Shown in pieces: positions 30,695 through 43,479 of a stretch of DNA of 64,000 bases. The stretch is from Begonia masoniana (lineage: Eukaryota; Streptophyta; Magnoliopsida; Cucurbitales; Begoniaceae), in assembly GCA_022432975.1 (NCBI GenBank), contig CM039509.1:6015043-6079042 (forward strand), written 5' to 3'. How positions within the stretch are numbered: position 1 is the stretch's first letter; the number at the start of each line of letters is the position of its first letter. The notes beneath the pieces are model-generated. The model was not told the DNA's origin, did not search any database, and worked only from the letters and a program-made list of their open reading frames with translations. Position numbers and translations under genes: made by a program.

Positions 30695-33089
30695 TGATAA
30701 CTCTTATTTTAGAGTTATTTGATACTAATGTGCATGATGAAACTCGAATGATTTGAGTAGAATTATTATGAAATTGTGAGTTTTAATGCTAATGCCGCGG
30801 TGATTATGCAAACATCATGCAGTATCAATAATTTGGGTGAAATTGATACATTTTATGCATATTTTTAGAATGAGCAAATTATTTTCATTCAATATATTTT
30901 TTATTAATGCAGAGACTAAAGCGGGAAAGGCAAAAAGATAAATCAGGAAATTCAAGTTTAAATCAAGGAGCTAAAATCAGTAAATCAGGGGAAGGAAAAC
31001 CGATTTGGTGAAAATTGATTTTTACCCTAACTGGATGCCATAATTCATGGGATAAGAGGAGAATAAAATCTCAATTTTATTGAGGAAAGAGAAGATTGGG
31101 ACGACAGCTTCAGATGATAGAGAAAAAAAAGTGGTTGACAAAAGTGGATGATAATTTCGGTTGAAAGGGCAGAATGGGCGACTTCGAGAAAGCGATCAAC
31201 AGAGAAATCGAAAGATACAGAGAATAATGGGCGACTTAGAAAGAGCAGACTTAAAACAACGGTGGACATGGAAAATTGGAAAAGAAAAGAGCAGCGGTCG
31301 ATGTGAAAAAGGGGAGCACTAAAAGATAAAAACTCACGAACAAGTCGCGGACTTGGCTGGGAAGAACAGATTTCGATCAATAGAGAGAGCACTAGAGAGA
31401 GAAAGAGAGGAGGGCCATAAAAAGAAAACAAAATCTCAAAAAGGAAGAAAGAGAATGCGTGATTCCAGGGATCTGAGAGAGAATAAGAACAGAAAGAATA
31501 ACTTAAGAAAAAAGGAAGAAACTCAAAAAATGAGGGGAGGCATTCGGGACATGAGAGAACCAGGAGAAGCATTATGGACATCCATTCTTCCTCTCTTCCT
31601 CTTCAATTTTTATTTTTATTTTTTGCTTGAATATTTTATTATATTTGGATTCTACTACTATGATTTCAGACTAACTTTTTATTTCTTGGTTAAGACGATA
31701 GTATTCGTTAAGGATTTTGCTACGATCTCGATTTGTTTATGCGATTGTTTATTGAACAATTATTTGTGATATTCCTTGCTTAATTCAGATCATATTGATA
31801 GATAGGTTGATGATCCATGTTTATATTGTATTAAAAGATAAATATAAATTCTAAGATGCACGAATAATTAATCGGATTAAATTGTTACAACATAGTTAGC
31901 ATTGATTTGATTGACAATAAGAATAGGGCAATTAAGAAATTCAATGTTAGTTACATTCCTTCAAGATTGAGAGAAATTCTAAATTGAATTTACCTAGGCA
32001 ATTCGAAAGAATCCTATATTATTTATTCTTGCTGTTCATAGACAATGTGTAGAGCATTACCAGGCATTATTAGTAACACTATCGTAACGAAGAAATCGAT
32101 CCTAGCAAGGCTTCCATTTATTAATTTTATCTCGTTTATCCTGCTTTCTTTTGTTACATCGTCATTCAGATTTTATTTCTAATTATTTTCCTTTATCATT
32201 TTAATATTTTTATAAGATTTTTATAGTAATTAACTCAATTAAGAATATCCTAGTGGGATCGATATTTTTACTACTTGAAGCGATACGTACACTTACTTAA
32301 GTTCAAACTCACTAACATTTTTGGCGTCGTTGCCGGGGATATTGCTTAGTTGTGATTATTTTGCCTATAATTATTTTATTTTTATTTTTTGCTTGACTAT
32401 TTTATTATATTGGATTCTACTACTATGATTTCAGACTAACTTTTTATTTCTTGGTTAAGACGATAGTATTCGTTAAGGATTTTGCTACGATCTCGATTTG
32501 TTTATGCGATTGTTTATTGAACAATTATTTGTGATATTCCTTGCTTAATTCAGATCATATTGATAGATAGGTTGATGATCCATGTTTATATTGTATTAAA
32601 AGATAAATATAAATTCTAAGATGCACGAATAATTAATCGGATTAAATTGTTACAACATAGTTAGCATTGATTTCGATTGACAATAAGAATAGGGCAATTA
32701 AGAAATTCAATGTTAGTTACATTCCTTCAAGATTGAGAGAAATTCTAAATTGAATTTACCTAGGCAATTCGAAAGAATCCTATAATTATTTTATTCTTGC
32801 TGTTCATAGACAATGGTGTAGAGCATTATCAGAGCATTAGTAGTAAAACTATCGTAACGAAGAAATCGATCCTAGCAAGGCTTCCATTTATTAATTTTAT
32901 CTTGTTTATCCTGCTTTCTTTTGTTACATCGTCATTCAGATTTTATTTCTAATTATTTTCCTTTATCATTTTAATATTTTTATAAGATTTTTATAGTAAT
33001 TAACTCAATTAAGAATATCCTAGTGGGATCGATATTTTTACTACTTGAAGCGATACGTACACTTACGTAAAAGTGTAAAATCACTAACA
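30695..33089 (+). mobile_element. 5' LTR of element 4, including a duplicated end
   Basis: The LTR would end at 32317, but about 770 bp including the primer site is repeated directly afterwards. The second end (33089) matches the end of the 3' LTR better (TTACGTAAAA then AAAATCACTAACA), so the second is probably the original junction. A/G-rich segments create long spurious open frames on both strands (31045-31770). Confidence 0.8.
32322..32339 (+). other. Primer binding site (tRNA-Asp type), first copy
   Basis: TGGCGTCGTTGCCGGGGA, one mismatch to the complement of the tRNA-Asp 3' end, as usual for Athila elements. It is a duplicate of 33096-33113. Confidence 0.85.
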
Positions 33090-33095
33090 AGTTTT

Positions 33096-33113
33096 TGGCA
33101 TCGTTGCCGGGGA
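33096..33113 (+). other. Primer binding site (tRNA-Asp type), second copy
   Basis: TGGCATCGTTGCCGGGGA, after the probable original LTR end at 33089. Confidence 0.85.
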
Positions 33114-33209
33114 TATTGCTTAGTTGTGATTATTTTGCTATAATTATTTTATTTTATTTTAGGTTATTTTATTTTATTTTGTTTCTCTATTTTCAGATAT
33201 TCTTGATTT

Positions 33210-34680
33210 ATGCCCGACAAAAAAGACGCACAGGATCTTGTACCCATAGATCCCCAAATTGAGAGAACATTTAGAGTAAGAAGAAGACAACAGCAGCAAC
33301 AGTTTATTGAGGGAGACAATATGGCGAACGTAGAAAGACAAAGGGACAATGCTGAAAGAATTGTTGATGACAAAGACAGGCCCATTCAAGATTTTGTCAT
33401 TCCTACACTAAATGATCTAAATCCTGGAATAGTAAGACCGGACCTTCATGCCATCATATTTGAGTTTAAACCGATGATGTTCCAAATGCTCCAAACGGTT
33501 AGACAGTTCACTGAAACAGTTACATATAATCCTCATCGCCATTTGAAAGTGTTTGGTGAAGTTAGTGATTCTTTCAACTTCCCTGGAGTATCTGCAGAAG
33601 CGTTAAGGTTAAAACTCTTCTCATATTCTTTGAGAGATAGAGCTAGGGATTGGTTGAACAATATTCCTTTTGATACCATTACTACTTGGGGGGATCTTGC
33701 TAAGAAATTCATTATAAAGTATCACCCACCAGTGACGAACGCAAGGATGAGAAATGACATCACCAGCTTCTAGAGAGGGATAGAGAATCACTCTACGTGG
33801 GATAGATTTAAATAATTACTGAGACAGTGCCCAAATCACGGGATCCCTCATTGGATTCAGTTGGAAAACGTTTTACAACGGATTGAATGGACAAACCCAA
33901 TCGATCATTGATGCAGCAGCTAATGGAACACTACTGTCAAAATCTTTTAATGAGGCATATGACTTGCTGGAAAGAATGGAAGTAAACAGCTATCAATGGC
34001 CATCAGACAGGAATACACCTGCAAGGAGAGCACCTGGAATTTATGAAGTAGATGAAGTAGCTGCTCTCAATGCAAAAATAGCTTCATTAGAAAATGTCAT
34101 CAAAGCTATGAACAAACAACATCAGCCACAAATACGGGAGATTTCATGCATTTTCTGCGGGGAGAACCATCATGATAGCTCATGCCCTACAAACCTCGAA
34201 TCTACAAATTATGTGGGGTATAACCGAAATAATAATCCCTTCTCACAGACATACAACCCTAGATGGAGACAGCATCCAAACTTCCAATAGAATTCGCAGC
34301 AACAGAACAATGTAACACCTGCAAGATCTGCCGATAATTATGCCCAGAACTACACTCAGCAAATTCAGAAACCTGTAACTCAAGAAAAACCAGATAATTT
34401 TGCAAAGAAATATGCTTCAAGGACAGACATAATATTGCAGAATTTAGCAGCCTCCATAAAGAATATTGAAACCCAACTGGGGCAGCTAGCTCAATCTGAA
34501 AATTAAGAGAGCATGAGACAACTACCAAGTGACACTGAAATTCCACAGAGACCAGGAAAGGAACAGTGCAAAGCAATTTAATTAAGCAATGGAAGGGAGG
34601 TTGAAATTCCCGCAAAATCACAGCAGATAGAAAATGCAAAGAATAATAGCCAAGACAAGGAAACAGATGAGTAGCCTAGT
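33210..34680 (+). pseudogene. Gag of the Athila element
   Basis: Begins MPDKKDAQDLVPIDPQIERT. The Gag domain is clear: HRHLKVFGEVSDSFNFPGVS, LKLFSYSLRDRARDWLNNIP, ITTWGDLAKKFIIKYHPP. Stops occur at 33771-33773 and about 40 bases later. A one-base insertion near 33865 moves the frame to 33883-34290, which keeps FNGL-type residues, SIIDAAANGTLLSKSFNEAY and a Cys/His motif (CIFCGENHHDSSC). After 34290 the frame continues with several more stops at places where Gln is expected. Dead gene; product would be the capsid protein. Confidence 0.85.
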
Positions 34681-35500
34681 ACTGAGAGTTTACAAAAATA
34701 GGAAGTTTTGATCGAGGAAGAGAAGGCTAAAAGGACTAAAGAAAGTAACACGAAAACCGGAGAAATAAATATCAATGCTGCAACTTTGCTCGCAGTAACA
34801 CCACAACATCGTCCAGCAGAACTGCAACTCCAGAAACCTCCTCCATCGTTTCCACAGATGCTATAAAAACACAACCAGGAAAAACAATTTAAAAAATTCT
34901 TGGATGTTTTGAAGCAGCTTCACATCAACGTACCTTTGGTGGAAGCTCTTGAACAGATGCACAACTATACGAAACTCATGAAAGATATTTTATAAAAAAA
35001 AAAAAAGAAGATTGGGAGAATATGAGATGGTTGCCATGACCGAAGAGACCAGCTACATTCTACATAACAAAATACCACTGAAGCTGAAGGATCTTGATAG
35101 TTTCACCATTCCTTGTACAATCGGCAACAATTATTTTGGGAAGGCTCTTTGTGATATTGGAGCTAGTATCAACTTGATGCCCATGTCAATTTTTAAGAAG
35201 CCGAGAATTGGAGAAACTCGGCCAACAACAGTAACTCTACAGCTTGCCGACGATCACTAACTTACCCTCAAGGAAAGATAAAAGACGTGTTAGTAAAGGT
35301 GAATAAATTTATTTTTCTGGCAGATTTCATTATTTTAGATTATGAAGTGGATCGGGAGATGCCTATTATATTGGGAAGGCCGTTTTTAGTCACAGGGAGA
35401 ACCCTAATTGATGTTCAAAAGGGAGAGCTCACAATGAGAGTTACTGACCAGCAAATTACTTTCAATGTTTTAAAAGCCATGAAATGTCCCTATGATGAAG
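34681..35500 (+). pseudogene. Gag-Pol linker and protease of the Athila element
   Basis: The linker is recognisable from FLDVLKQLHINVPLVEALEQ and KLMKDIL, with stops between. The protease active site is LCDIGASINLMPMS (a D-I-G-A variant of DLGASINLMP), within 35012-35260. A stop at about 35258-35260 separates it from MPIILGRPFLVTGRTLIDVQ, the second half of the protease. Enzymatic activity is ruled out by the breaks. Confidence 0.8.
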
Positions 35501-36564
35501 AAGAGTGTTTCAGTATATTTGGAAAAATTAAGCCAGAAGAAGTTAAACAATTTTCTAAGGGATACAGGAAGCAGTTTGAAACATTAATTAGAACAGAAGA
35601 TGGCCAAGAAGACTCTTGCCAATCTAGCAAAGAGACATCAACATTAGAGCTCAAACCGCTACCATCTCATCTGAAGTACGTGTTCCTGGGAATTAAAGAA
35701 ACACTTTCTGTTGTTATTTCTGCAGCTTTATCAGACTTGCAAGAACAAGAGTTGATGCAGGTACTAAAAAAAAAATATAAGCAAGCTCTAGCGTGGACAT
35801 TAAAAGATATAAAAGGAATAAGCCCCAGTATTTGCATGTACAAGATAAGATTGGAAGAAGGTTATGTTGCATCAATAGAACAGCAGAGGAGGTTAAATAC
35901 GATAATGAAAGAAGTGGTGAAAAGGGAGATTCTCAAATGGTTAGATGCAGAGATTATTTATCCTATCTCCGACAGTGCATGGATCAGCCCTGTGCAATGT
36001 GTTCCAAAAAAAGGAGGAACGACTGTTACAACCAATGAAAAAAATGAATTAATTCCAACAAGGATAGTAACAGGATGGCGGATTTGCATGGACTACAGGA
36101 AGCTGAATAAAGCCACCCGAAAGAACCATTTTCCTCTCCCCTTTATCGATCAAATGTTGGACAGACTAGCAAGTAAAAAATTCTACTGCTTTTTGGACGG
36201 ATATTCGGGGTACAATCAGATTACAATAGCCCTAGAAGACTAGGAGAAAACAACCTTCACCTGCCCATATGGAACTTTCGCTTTCCGGAGGATGCCTTTT
36301 GGGCTATGCAATGCTCCTGCCACATTCCAACGCTGCATGATGACCATATTTTCAGACATGCTTAAAGAATGCTTTGAAATATTTATGGATGACTTCTCAA
36401 TTGTTGGAGACTCTTTCGAAAATTGTCTGGAAAATCTAGAGAAAGTATTGAAGAGATGCATGGAAACTAACTTAGTTTTAAACTTGAAAAAGTGCGATTT
36501 TATGGTTCTAGAAGGAATTGTTCTTGGGCATAGGGTTTCAGAAAAAAGGTTTAGAGGTGGATAA
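35501..36564 (+). pseudogene. Reverse transcriptase of the Athila element
   Basis: After a connector (LKYVFLG, ALAWTLKDIKGISPSICMYK) come the RT motifs: WRICMDYRKLNKATRKNHFP, CFLDGYSGYNQI, then a stop at 36241-36243, TTFTCPYGTFAFRRMPFGLC and the catalytic box CFEIFMDDFSIVG (MDD). A frame change near 36535 precedes the thumb (LGHRVSEK). RT copies the element RNA into DNA in cytoplasmic particles. Confidence 0.88.
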
Positions 36565-37176
36565 AGAAAAAATCAAAATTATTGAGAAGCTACCTCCACC
36601 AAAAACAGTGAAATGAATCAGAAGCTTCTTGGGGCATGCAGGATTCTATAGGCACTTCATTAAAGACTTTTCAAAAATATCGAAGCTCTTATGCATGCTA
36701 CTTGAGCAGAATATTTCATTCAACTTTGACAAAAATTGTCTGGAAGCTTTTAACCTGCTGAAGCAAAAGTTGATCACAACACCTGTGATAGCTGCACCAG
36801 ATTGGACTTCACCTTTCATCCTGATGTGTGATGCCAGTGATTATGCTGTAGGAGTTGTACTTGGGCAGAAGGAAGACAAGTTATTTCACTGTATTTATTA
36901 CGCCAACAAAACCTTGAACGAGGCTCAAAAGAATTACACAACCACAGAGAAGGAACTTTTAGCTGTAGTATTTACAATCGACAAATTCAGAGCATATTTA
37001 ATCAGCACAAAAGTTATTGTGTACACTAACCATGCAACAATAAAGTACTTGTTTGCAAAGAAGGATGTCAAACTTAGACTTATTCGCTGGATGCTTTTTT
37101 ACTTTAAGAGTTTGATGTGGAGATTCGTGACAGACAGGGGTCTGAAAACCAGGTGGCTAATCATTTATCTCGTCTA
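36565..37176 (+). pseudogene. RNase H of the Athila element
   Basis: A run from [20 protein letters not shown] through the RNase H core ([52 protein letters not shown]) to about 37100. A frame change near 37100-37120 separates it from the integrase frame ([11 protein letters not shown]). Confidence 0.85.
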
Positions 37177-38432
37177 GAGAATATGGGTGAGTTGCAGGAT
37201 GAAAGAATTATAAGAGAATCCTTCCCTGATGAACAGATACTGAAGTTGGAAGTTTCTTCAGCTCCTTGGTATGCTGATTTTGTCAATTTTATTGTAAGTG
37301 ATATAATCCCTTTTGATTTAGATTATCAGCAGAAAAAGAAATTTTTGAAAGATGTAAAGCAGTATTTCTGGGATGAATCATTTTTCTTCAAACAAGGAGC
37401 TGATCAGTTAATGAGGAAATGCGTACCAGAGGAGGAAATGCAGTCAGTGCTGCGGCAATGCCACGCAGCATCATATGGCGCCATTATGGAGGAACCCGAA
37501 CTAGCTGCAAAAGTTCTGCAGTCAGGTTTGTACTGGCCCTCTCTTTTTAAGGATGCTAATGAGTTTGTTAAAAATTGTGACAGATGCCAAAGAGTAGGGA
37601 ATATTTCAAGGAAACACGAGCTGCCATTAAGCAACATCATGGAGATAGAAGTTTTCGATGTATGGGGGATAGATTTCATGGGACCTTTCCCAGCATCCTT
37701 TGGAAACCAATATATATTTGTGGCTGTTGATTATGTCTCTAAGTGGGTTGAGGCAATAGCACTTCCAAACAATGAAGGAAAAATGTGCTGAAATTTTTGC
37801 AAAAAAATATCTTCACCAAGTTTGGAACACCTAGAGCAATAATCAGCGATGGAGGATCTCATTTTTGCAATAAATCATTTGCTGGATTATTAAGCAAATA
37901 TGGAGTTAAGCACAAAGTGACAACAGCGTACCATCAACAAAGTAATGAACAGGCTGAGGTATCCAATAGAGAAATCAAGAAAATCTTGGAGAAGGTGGTG
38001 AACCCAAGTGGAAAGGATTGGTCTTTGAAACTAGATGATGCATTATGGGCGTACAGAACAGCTTACAAGAATCCGTTGGGAACTACCCCGTACAACATGC
38101 TCTATGGAAAAGTATGTCACCTCCCTGTTGAGTTAGAGCACAAGGCCTTCTGTGCATTAAAGACATTGAACTTAGACCTACAACAAGCAGGAAAGAGCAG
38201 ATTTCTACAATTACAGGAACTAGAAGCACTGAGATTATGGGACTATGAAAACACAAAGATCTACAAGGAGAAAGTTAAAAAATGGCACGACCGGAAGATT
38301 CAACCAAGAGTTTTTGAAAAGGGGCAATTGGTTCTTTTATTCAATTCTAGGTTAAGATTATTTCCAGGAAAGTTGAAATCTTGGTGGTCTGGACCTTTTG
38401 AGATAGTTGAGTCTACCCTTATGGAACGATAG
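37117..38432 (+). pseudogene. Integrase of the Athila element
   Basis: Two frames, 37117-37791 and 37785-38432, broken by a frameshift near 37785. HHCC: H near [19 protein letters not shown]. Catalytic core: first Asp in [17 protein letters not shown], second in [15 protein letters not shown], Glu in [18 protein letters not shown]. Downstream come [20 protein letters not shown] and the GPF-type end [10 protein letters not shown]. There is no chromodomain, in keeping with a non-chromovirus. Confidence 0.9.
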
Positions 38433-38767
38433 AATTAAAGGACAGAGAAAGTGGGAAAGAGTTTAAGGTAAATGGGCATCGAGTCAAGCATTATTTTGGA
38501 GAAAAATTGACAAAAATAATGTCAATTTTTCTACAAGATATTGAAAAACAATAAAGAGAAAGGAAGTATGGCTGAAGACTTTAAAAACTTAGTACTATTT
38601 GGGAGGCAACCCAATAATTATATCATTTTATTTTAATTGATTTTTTTTTATTATTTAATGTTTTTATTCTGTTAATTTTTTTACCTAATTCCCTCTCGAA
38701 GTAGTTGTTAGAGCTAAATTACCGCTCAAAATCCGCCACCGAAAATCAGTGAAAATTTTGAGTCCAA
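38433..38767 (+). other. Spacer between pol and the third gene of Athila
   Basis: Remnant of the Pol C-terminus (KVNGHRVKHYF-like) up to about 38500, then AT-rich sequence with GGGAGGCAACCC, a motif often seen downstream of Athila pol. Confidence 0.5.
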
Positions 38768-40052
38768 GTGCCACAATTTTTGAAACCCTCCGCTCCTTGC
38801 CGCTTCTATAAATGCTTGGGCGTTAGAAGAAAAAACTCAATCGGGATTTTTAAGCGACAACTTTTGACTGAAGAGATGCATCCGAAACAAAAGGGAAAGA
38901 AGAACATCAAAAAAGTGTGCCGACTTGCCTTCGTATCTGAGGAGGCCAAGTTAAGATATGAGCAAGGTCTACAACAACAAAGTTTTGCTCAAGAAAAGGG
39001 TTTCCTCGTCGCAGAAGAGCAGATAACAAGGTACCCTAGTTATGTTAGAACTATTATTTAGGAAAGAAGTTGGGAAAAACTCTGTGCTATTCCGAATACA
39101 GCAGTGAAAAATATCTTGAGGAAATTCTATATAAATTTTGAGGGTGACTTGCCCGAGAGTATTTGGGTTAGAGCGTGTGATGTGGAGATAGGGCCTTCTT
39201 CAATCAATGAATTTTATAATTTGGAGGAAGTAGAAGACAAGTTTTACAAATATGAAGACAATTTGTCTCCAGGATTTCTGAATGAGACATTGAAAGAAAT
39301 AGCAGTGTCGACCACAGAATGGGTGAGGTCCAAAACCAGATTTCTCTCTATTCCAAGGCTTGCCCTGCTCCCAAAAGCTAAGGTATGGTATCACTTCCTT
39401 AAAATCTGTTTATTCCCTTCTTCTCATGGCCAACATGTGACAAGAGATCGAGTCATTCTGCTTTACTGCATTCTGACCAACAAAAAGATTAATGTTGGCC
39501 TGGTCATATACCGAAATTTGTGTGCCAATGCCCTGAAGCTAAAGGGGCAGCTCTTGTTTCCATCCTTAGTGTTTGGACTCTGTGAAATGGTTGGAGTCCT
39601 TTATGAAGCAGATGAAGAGCACCTCAACCCCAGGGCCAGTAATGAAACCAACCATTGTTAAGAGGATTGCTTCAGAAAGTTTGAGAGTATGGGAAATAGA
39701 AGCTGAAGATAATGCTGCAAGCGAAGCTGCAGCATCATCCAGCGACAGCAGCTTTCAGCAACAAATAATAGACAGTCTAGAGTTTTTGCACACCAAAATA
39801 AAATGGCACAAACATAACACTGAGGCAATGAAGCAGCAACTTCATCTTCAGGAGATTCAACAACATCGGATGTTAGAATCTTTGAAGAGTCTAAAGCGCA
39901 AGAGCAGAGTCTTCTGGCGCGACAGTCACCTCCGAGACAAAGCACTGGCAGCAAGTTTGACAAGGTCTACTGATGAGCCCCGACCAACCTTCCCTCGTTT
40001 CCCCACATTGTTGCTCCAGAACTCAGACTCCGAATCAGATACAGGAGCATAA
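38768..40052 (+). pseudogene. Athila third gene, putative plant transposon protein domain
   Basis: Located where Athila elements carry their extra gene. 38768-39061 and 39104-39661 share a frame, separated by a nonsense codon at 39059-39061. The core (LRKFYINFEGDLPESIWVRA, SSINEFYNLEEVEDKFYKYE, AKVWYHFLKICLFPSSHGQH, LLFPSLVFGLCEMVGV) resembles the domain in the MULE gene at 19674. A frame change near 39630 leads into a Ser/Gln-rich, coiled-coil-prone tail ending SDSESDTGA (stop at about 40050). Some authors call this region env-like, but I see no clear signal peptide or transmembrane segment. Function unknown. Confidence 0.75.
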
Positions 40053-40831
40053 CTACCCAGGGAAGTTCTTTCCCCCTCTTTGTGTGCATTTCATTTTGTT
40101 TGACAGTGGGGACACTGTCAATTGTTAAGTTTGGGGGTAAGACAATGGGTAGGATAGAAGAAAACTTAGTTCTATTATGTTTAATTTTTGACTGCTTAAT
40201 TTTGCTTAGTTTTCTGCTTAATTCTGTTTGGTTCTTTGTTCTGATTAGTCTCCGAATGAAAAATGATGAATAACAATGCAATTTTCCAATATTTCCTAAT
40301 TCAGTAAGTTATTGAATAATGCCATTATCACACATCATTAAAAATTAATTAAGATTATTCCCATAAGCTTAGTGGTTCCTTAACACACAAACTCCTTTTG
40401 GTTGCTTAGAAATATCATTTTTACTAGACATTACAGTTATATCTAGGTGTCAATAATTTAGTGTTTGATGAAAGAAACTAGCAATGAAAAACTTCTTCTA
40501 AAAATATATATATATATATAATAAATAATAAGTTTGGGGGTTATATATATAAAAAAAATGAATAAAAATAAAGAATAAATGCAATTTCCTAATCTACTTT
40601 CAATTTCGAGTGAGCCTTTTGGATACTCGATGGGTAGAAATAAATTTGAGGAACTTTGGGAGGAACTCCGTTGCATATTTATTAGCTATACTCCTCTATG
40701 TTTTTTATATGAGTATATATCTTGAGGTGACACTACTGAGTAACCGGAGGACTTCATCACCAATGTTGTCAATCGCGTAAAAAGGTAGTGTGACTTATAG
40801 AAAAAATATAAAAATTACATAACCCCCTCAC

Positions 40832-40863
<32 letters not shown>

Positions 40864-41170
40864 CCTTTGAGAGCTAATGGACTTAAGAAAAACATTAAAG
40901 AGTTGACACCCTATGATATGTATTGTGATTTCTAGTTTTGATTGTTGAACTTAGCAATTCAAATGAAGTTTGAGCACACACACTTAACAATTTATTCATG
41001 GGAAATAATTCTTTGTTGATTGATCTTAATTGTGATAGTGGAATTTTTCAAAAAGTTGGGACACTTTAAAAATTGCATGGAATTTAGTAATGGTGGCTTG
41101 GAATTTGTTTTATGGTGAAATTTATTTTGCATCACTCGAGGACGAGTAATGGTCTAAGTTTGAGGGTATT
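40053..41170 (+). other. 3' untranslated region of Athila
   Basis: AT-rich non-coding DNA with AAGTTTGGGGG-type tracts (near 40125 and 40531), long A runs (40840-40862), and the polypurine tract AGTTTGAGGGTATT just before 41171. No gene. Confidence 0.6.
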
Positions 41171-42062
41171 TGATAACTCTTATTTCAAAGTTATTTGATA
41201 CTAATGTGCATAATGAAACTCGAATGATTTGAGTAGAATTATTATGATATTGTGAGTTTTAATGCTAATGTCGCGGTGATTCTGCAAACATCATGCAGTA
41301 TCAATAATTTGAGTGAAATTGATACATTTTATGCATATTTTTAGAATGAACAGATTATTTTCATTCAAAATATTTTTTTATTAATGCAGAGACTAAAGCG
41401 GGAAAGGCAAAAAGATAAATCAGGAAGTTCAAATATAAAAATTACATAACCCCCTCACTTATATATTAAAAAAAAAAAAAAAAAAAACATTTGAGAGCTA
41501 ATGGACTTAAGAAAAACATTAAAGAGTTGACACCCTATGATATGTATTGTGATTTCTAGTTTTGATTGTTGAACTTAGCAATTCAAATGAAGTTTGAGCA
41601 CACACACTTAACAATTTATTCATGGGAAATAATTCTTTGTTGATTGATCTTAATTGTGATAGTGGAATTTTTCAAAAAATTTACAAGTTGGGACACTTTA
41701 AAAATTGCATGGAATTTAGTAATGGTGGCTTGGAATTTGTTTTATGGTAAATTTATTTTGCATCACTCGAGGACGAGTAATGGTCTAAGTTTGAGGGTAT
41801 TTGATAACTCTTATTTCAAAGTTATTTGATACTAATGTGCATAATGAAACTCGAATGATTTGAGTAGAATTATTATGATATTGTGAGTTTAATGCTAATG
41901 TCGCGGTGATTCTGCAACATCATGCAGTATCAATAATTTGAGTGAAATTGATACATTTTATGCATATTTTTAGAATGAACAGATTATTTTCATTCAAAAT
42001 ATTTTTTTATTAATGCAGAGACTAAAGCGGGAAAGGCAAAAAGATAAATCAGGAAGTTCAAG
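40806..42062 (+). repeat. ~630-bp tandem duplication over the polypurine/LTR junction
   Basis: Copy 1 is 40806-41432, copy 2 41433-42062. Both contain the A run, polypurine tract and first ~260 bp of the LTR, so the 3' LTR has two starts (41171 and 41802). Copies differ mainly by small indels (for example an extra ATTTACA near 41678). Confidence 0.88.
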
Positions 42063-43479
42063 TTTAAATCAAAGAGTTAAAGTGAGTAAATCACGGGAAG
42101 GAAAACCGATTTGGAGAAAATTGATTTTTATCCTAACTGGATACCATAATTCATAGGATAAGAGGATAATAAAATCTCAATTTTATTGAGGAAAGAGAAG
42201 ATTGGGACGACAGCTTCGGATGACAGAGAAAAAAAAGTGGTTGAAGAAAGTGGATGATAATCTCGGTCAACAGGGCAGAATGAGCGATTTCGAGAAAGCG
42301 GTCGACAGAGAAATCGGAAGATACAGAGAATAATGGGCGACTTAGAAAGAGCAGACTTAAAACAGCGGTCGACATGGAAAATTGGAAAAGAAAAGAGCAG
42401 TGGTCGATGTGAAAAAGGGGAGCACTAAAAGATAAAAACTCACGAACAAGTCGCGGACTTGGCTGGGAAGAACAGATTTCGGTCAACAGAGAGAGCACTG
42501 GAGAGAGAGAGAGGAGGGCCAGAAAAAGAAAACAAAATCTCAAAAAGGAAGAAAGAGAATGCGTGATTCCAGGGATTGGAGAGATAATAAGAACAGAAAG
42601 AATAACTTAAGAAAAAAGGAAGAAACTCAAAAAATGAGGGGAGGCATTCGGGACACGAGAGAACTAGGAGAAGCATTCTGGACATCCATTCTTCCTCTCT
42701 TCCTCTTCAATTTTTATTTTTTGCTTGAATATTTTATTTGATTTGGATTCTACTACTATGATTTCAGGCTAACTTTTTATTTTTTGGTTAGGACGATAGT
42801 ATTCGTTAGGAATTTTTCTACGATCTCGATTTGTTTATGTGTTGTTTATTGAAAAATTATTTGTGATATTCCTTACTTAATTCAGATCATATCGATAGAT
42901 TGGTTAATGATCCATGTTTATATTGTATCGAAAGATAAATATAAATTCTAAGATGTACGAATAATTAATTGGATTAAATTGTTACAACATAGTTAGCATT
43001 GATTCGATTGGCAATAGGAATAAAGCAATTAGGAAATTCAATGTTAGTTACATTCCTTCAAGATTGAGAGAAATTTTAAATTGAATTTACCTAGGCAATT
43101 CGAAAAAATCCTAGAATTATTTTATTCTTGCTGTTCATATATAATGTTGCAGAGTATTACCAGAGCATTAGTAGTAACATTATCGTAACGAAGAAATCGA
43201 TCCTAGCCAAGACTTCCATTTATTAATTTTATCTAGTTTATCCTGCTTTCTTTTGTTACATCGTCATTCAGATTTTGTCACAACCCGAAACCCGACGGGT
43301 TGAGAATTTTCATAATCATGAGCGTAAGCCTATTTTTGACTCGTATATCTATATTTTTTTTTGTGAAACTCTAAATTAAATCCAAAGTCATTAAAGAATC
43401 ATTTGAAAAATCATCTATATATTTATATAACGGAAGGTATCGACAGACGATCGAATTAACCTCTATCGTTCACATCTAT

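Larger units (their letters stand above)
31610..33150 (+). repeat. ~770-bp tandem duplication over the LTR/primer-site junction
   Basis: Copy 1 is about 31610-32380 and copy 2 about 32380-33150. Copies differ at scattered sites (for example GTGTAGAGCATTACCAGGC versus GGTGTAGAGCATTATCAGAGC). Each contains LTR end, primer site and the first leader bases. Confidence 0.85.

Noticed and set aside
31045..31769. Long frames on both strands (138 and 178 codons), also copied at 42151-42741
   Set aside because: They occur in both LTRs of the Athila element, are purine- or pyrimidine-biased, and have no domain.
38768..40052. True envelope gene in the Athila element
   Set aside because: No convincing signal peptide, transmembrane segment or fusion-type features; the region is better described by the plant transposon protein domain.
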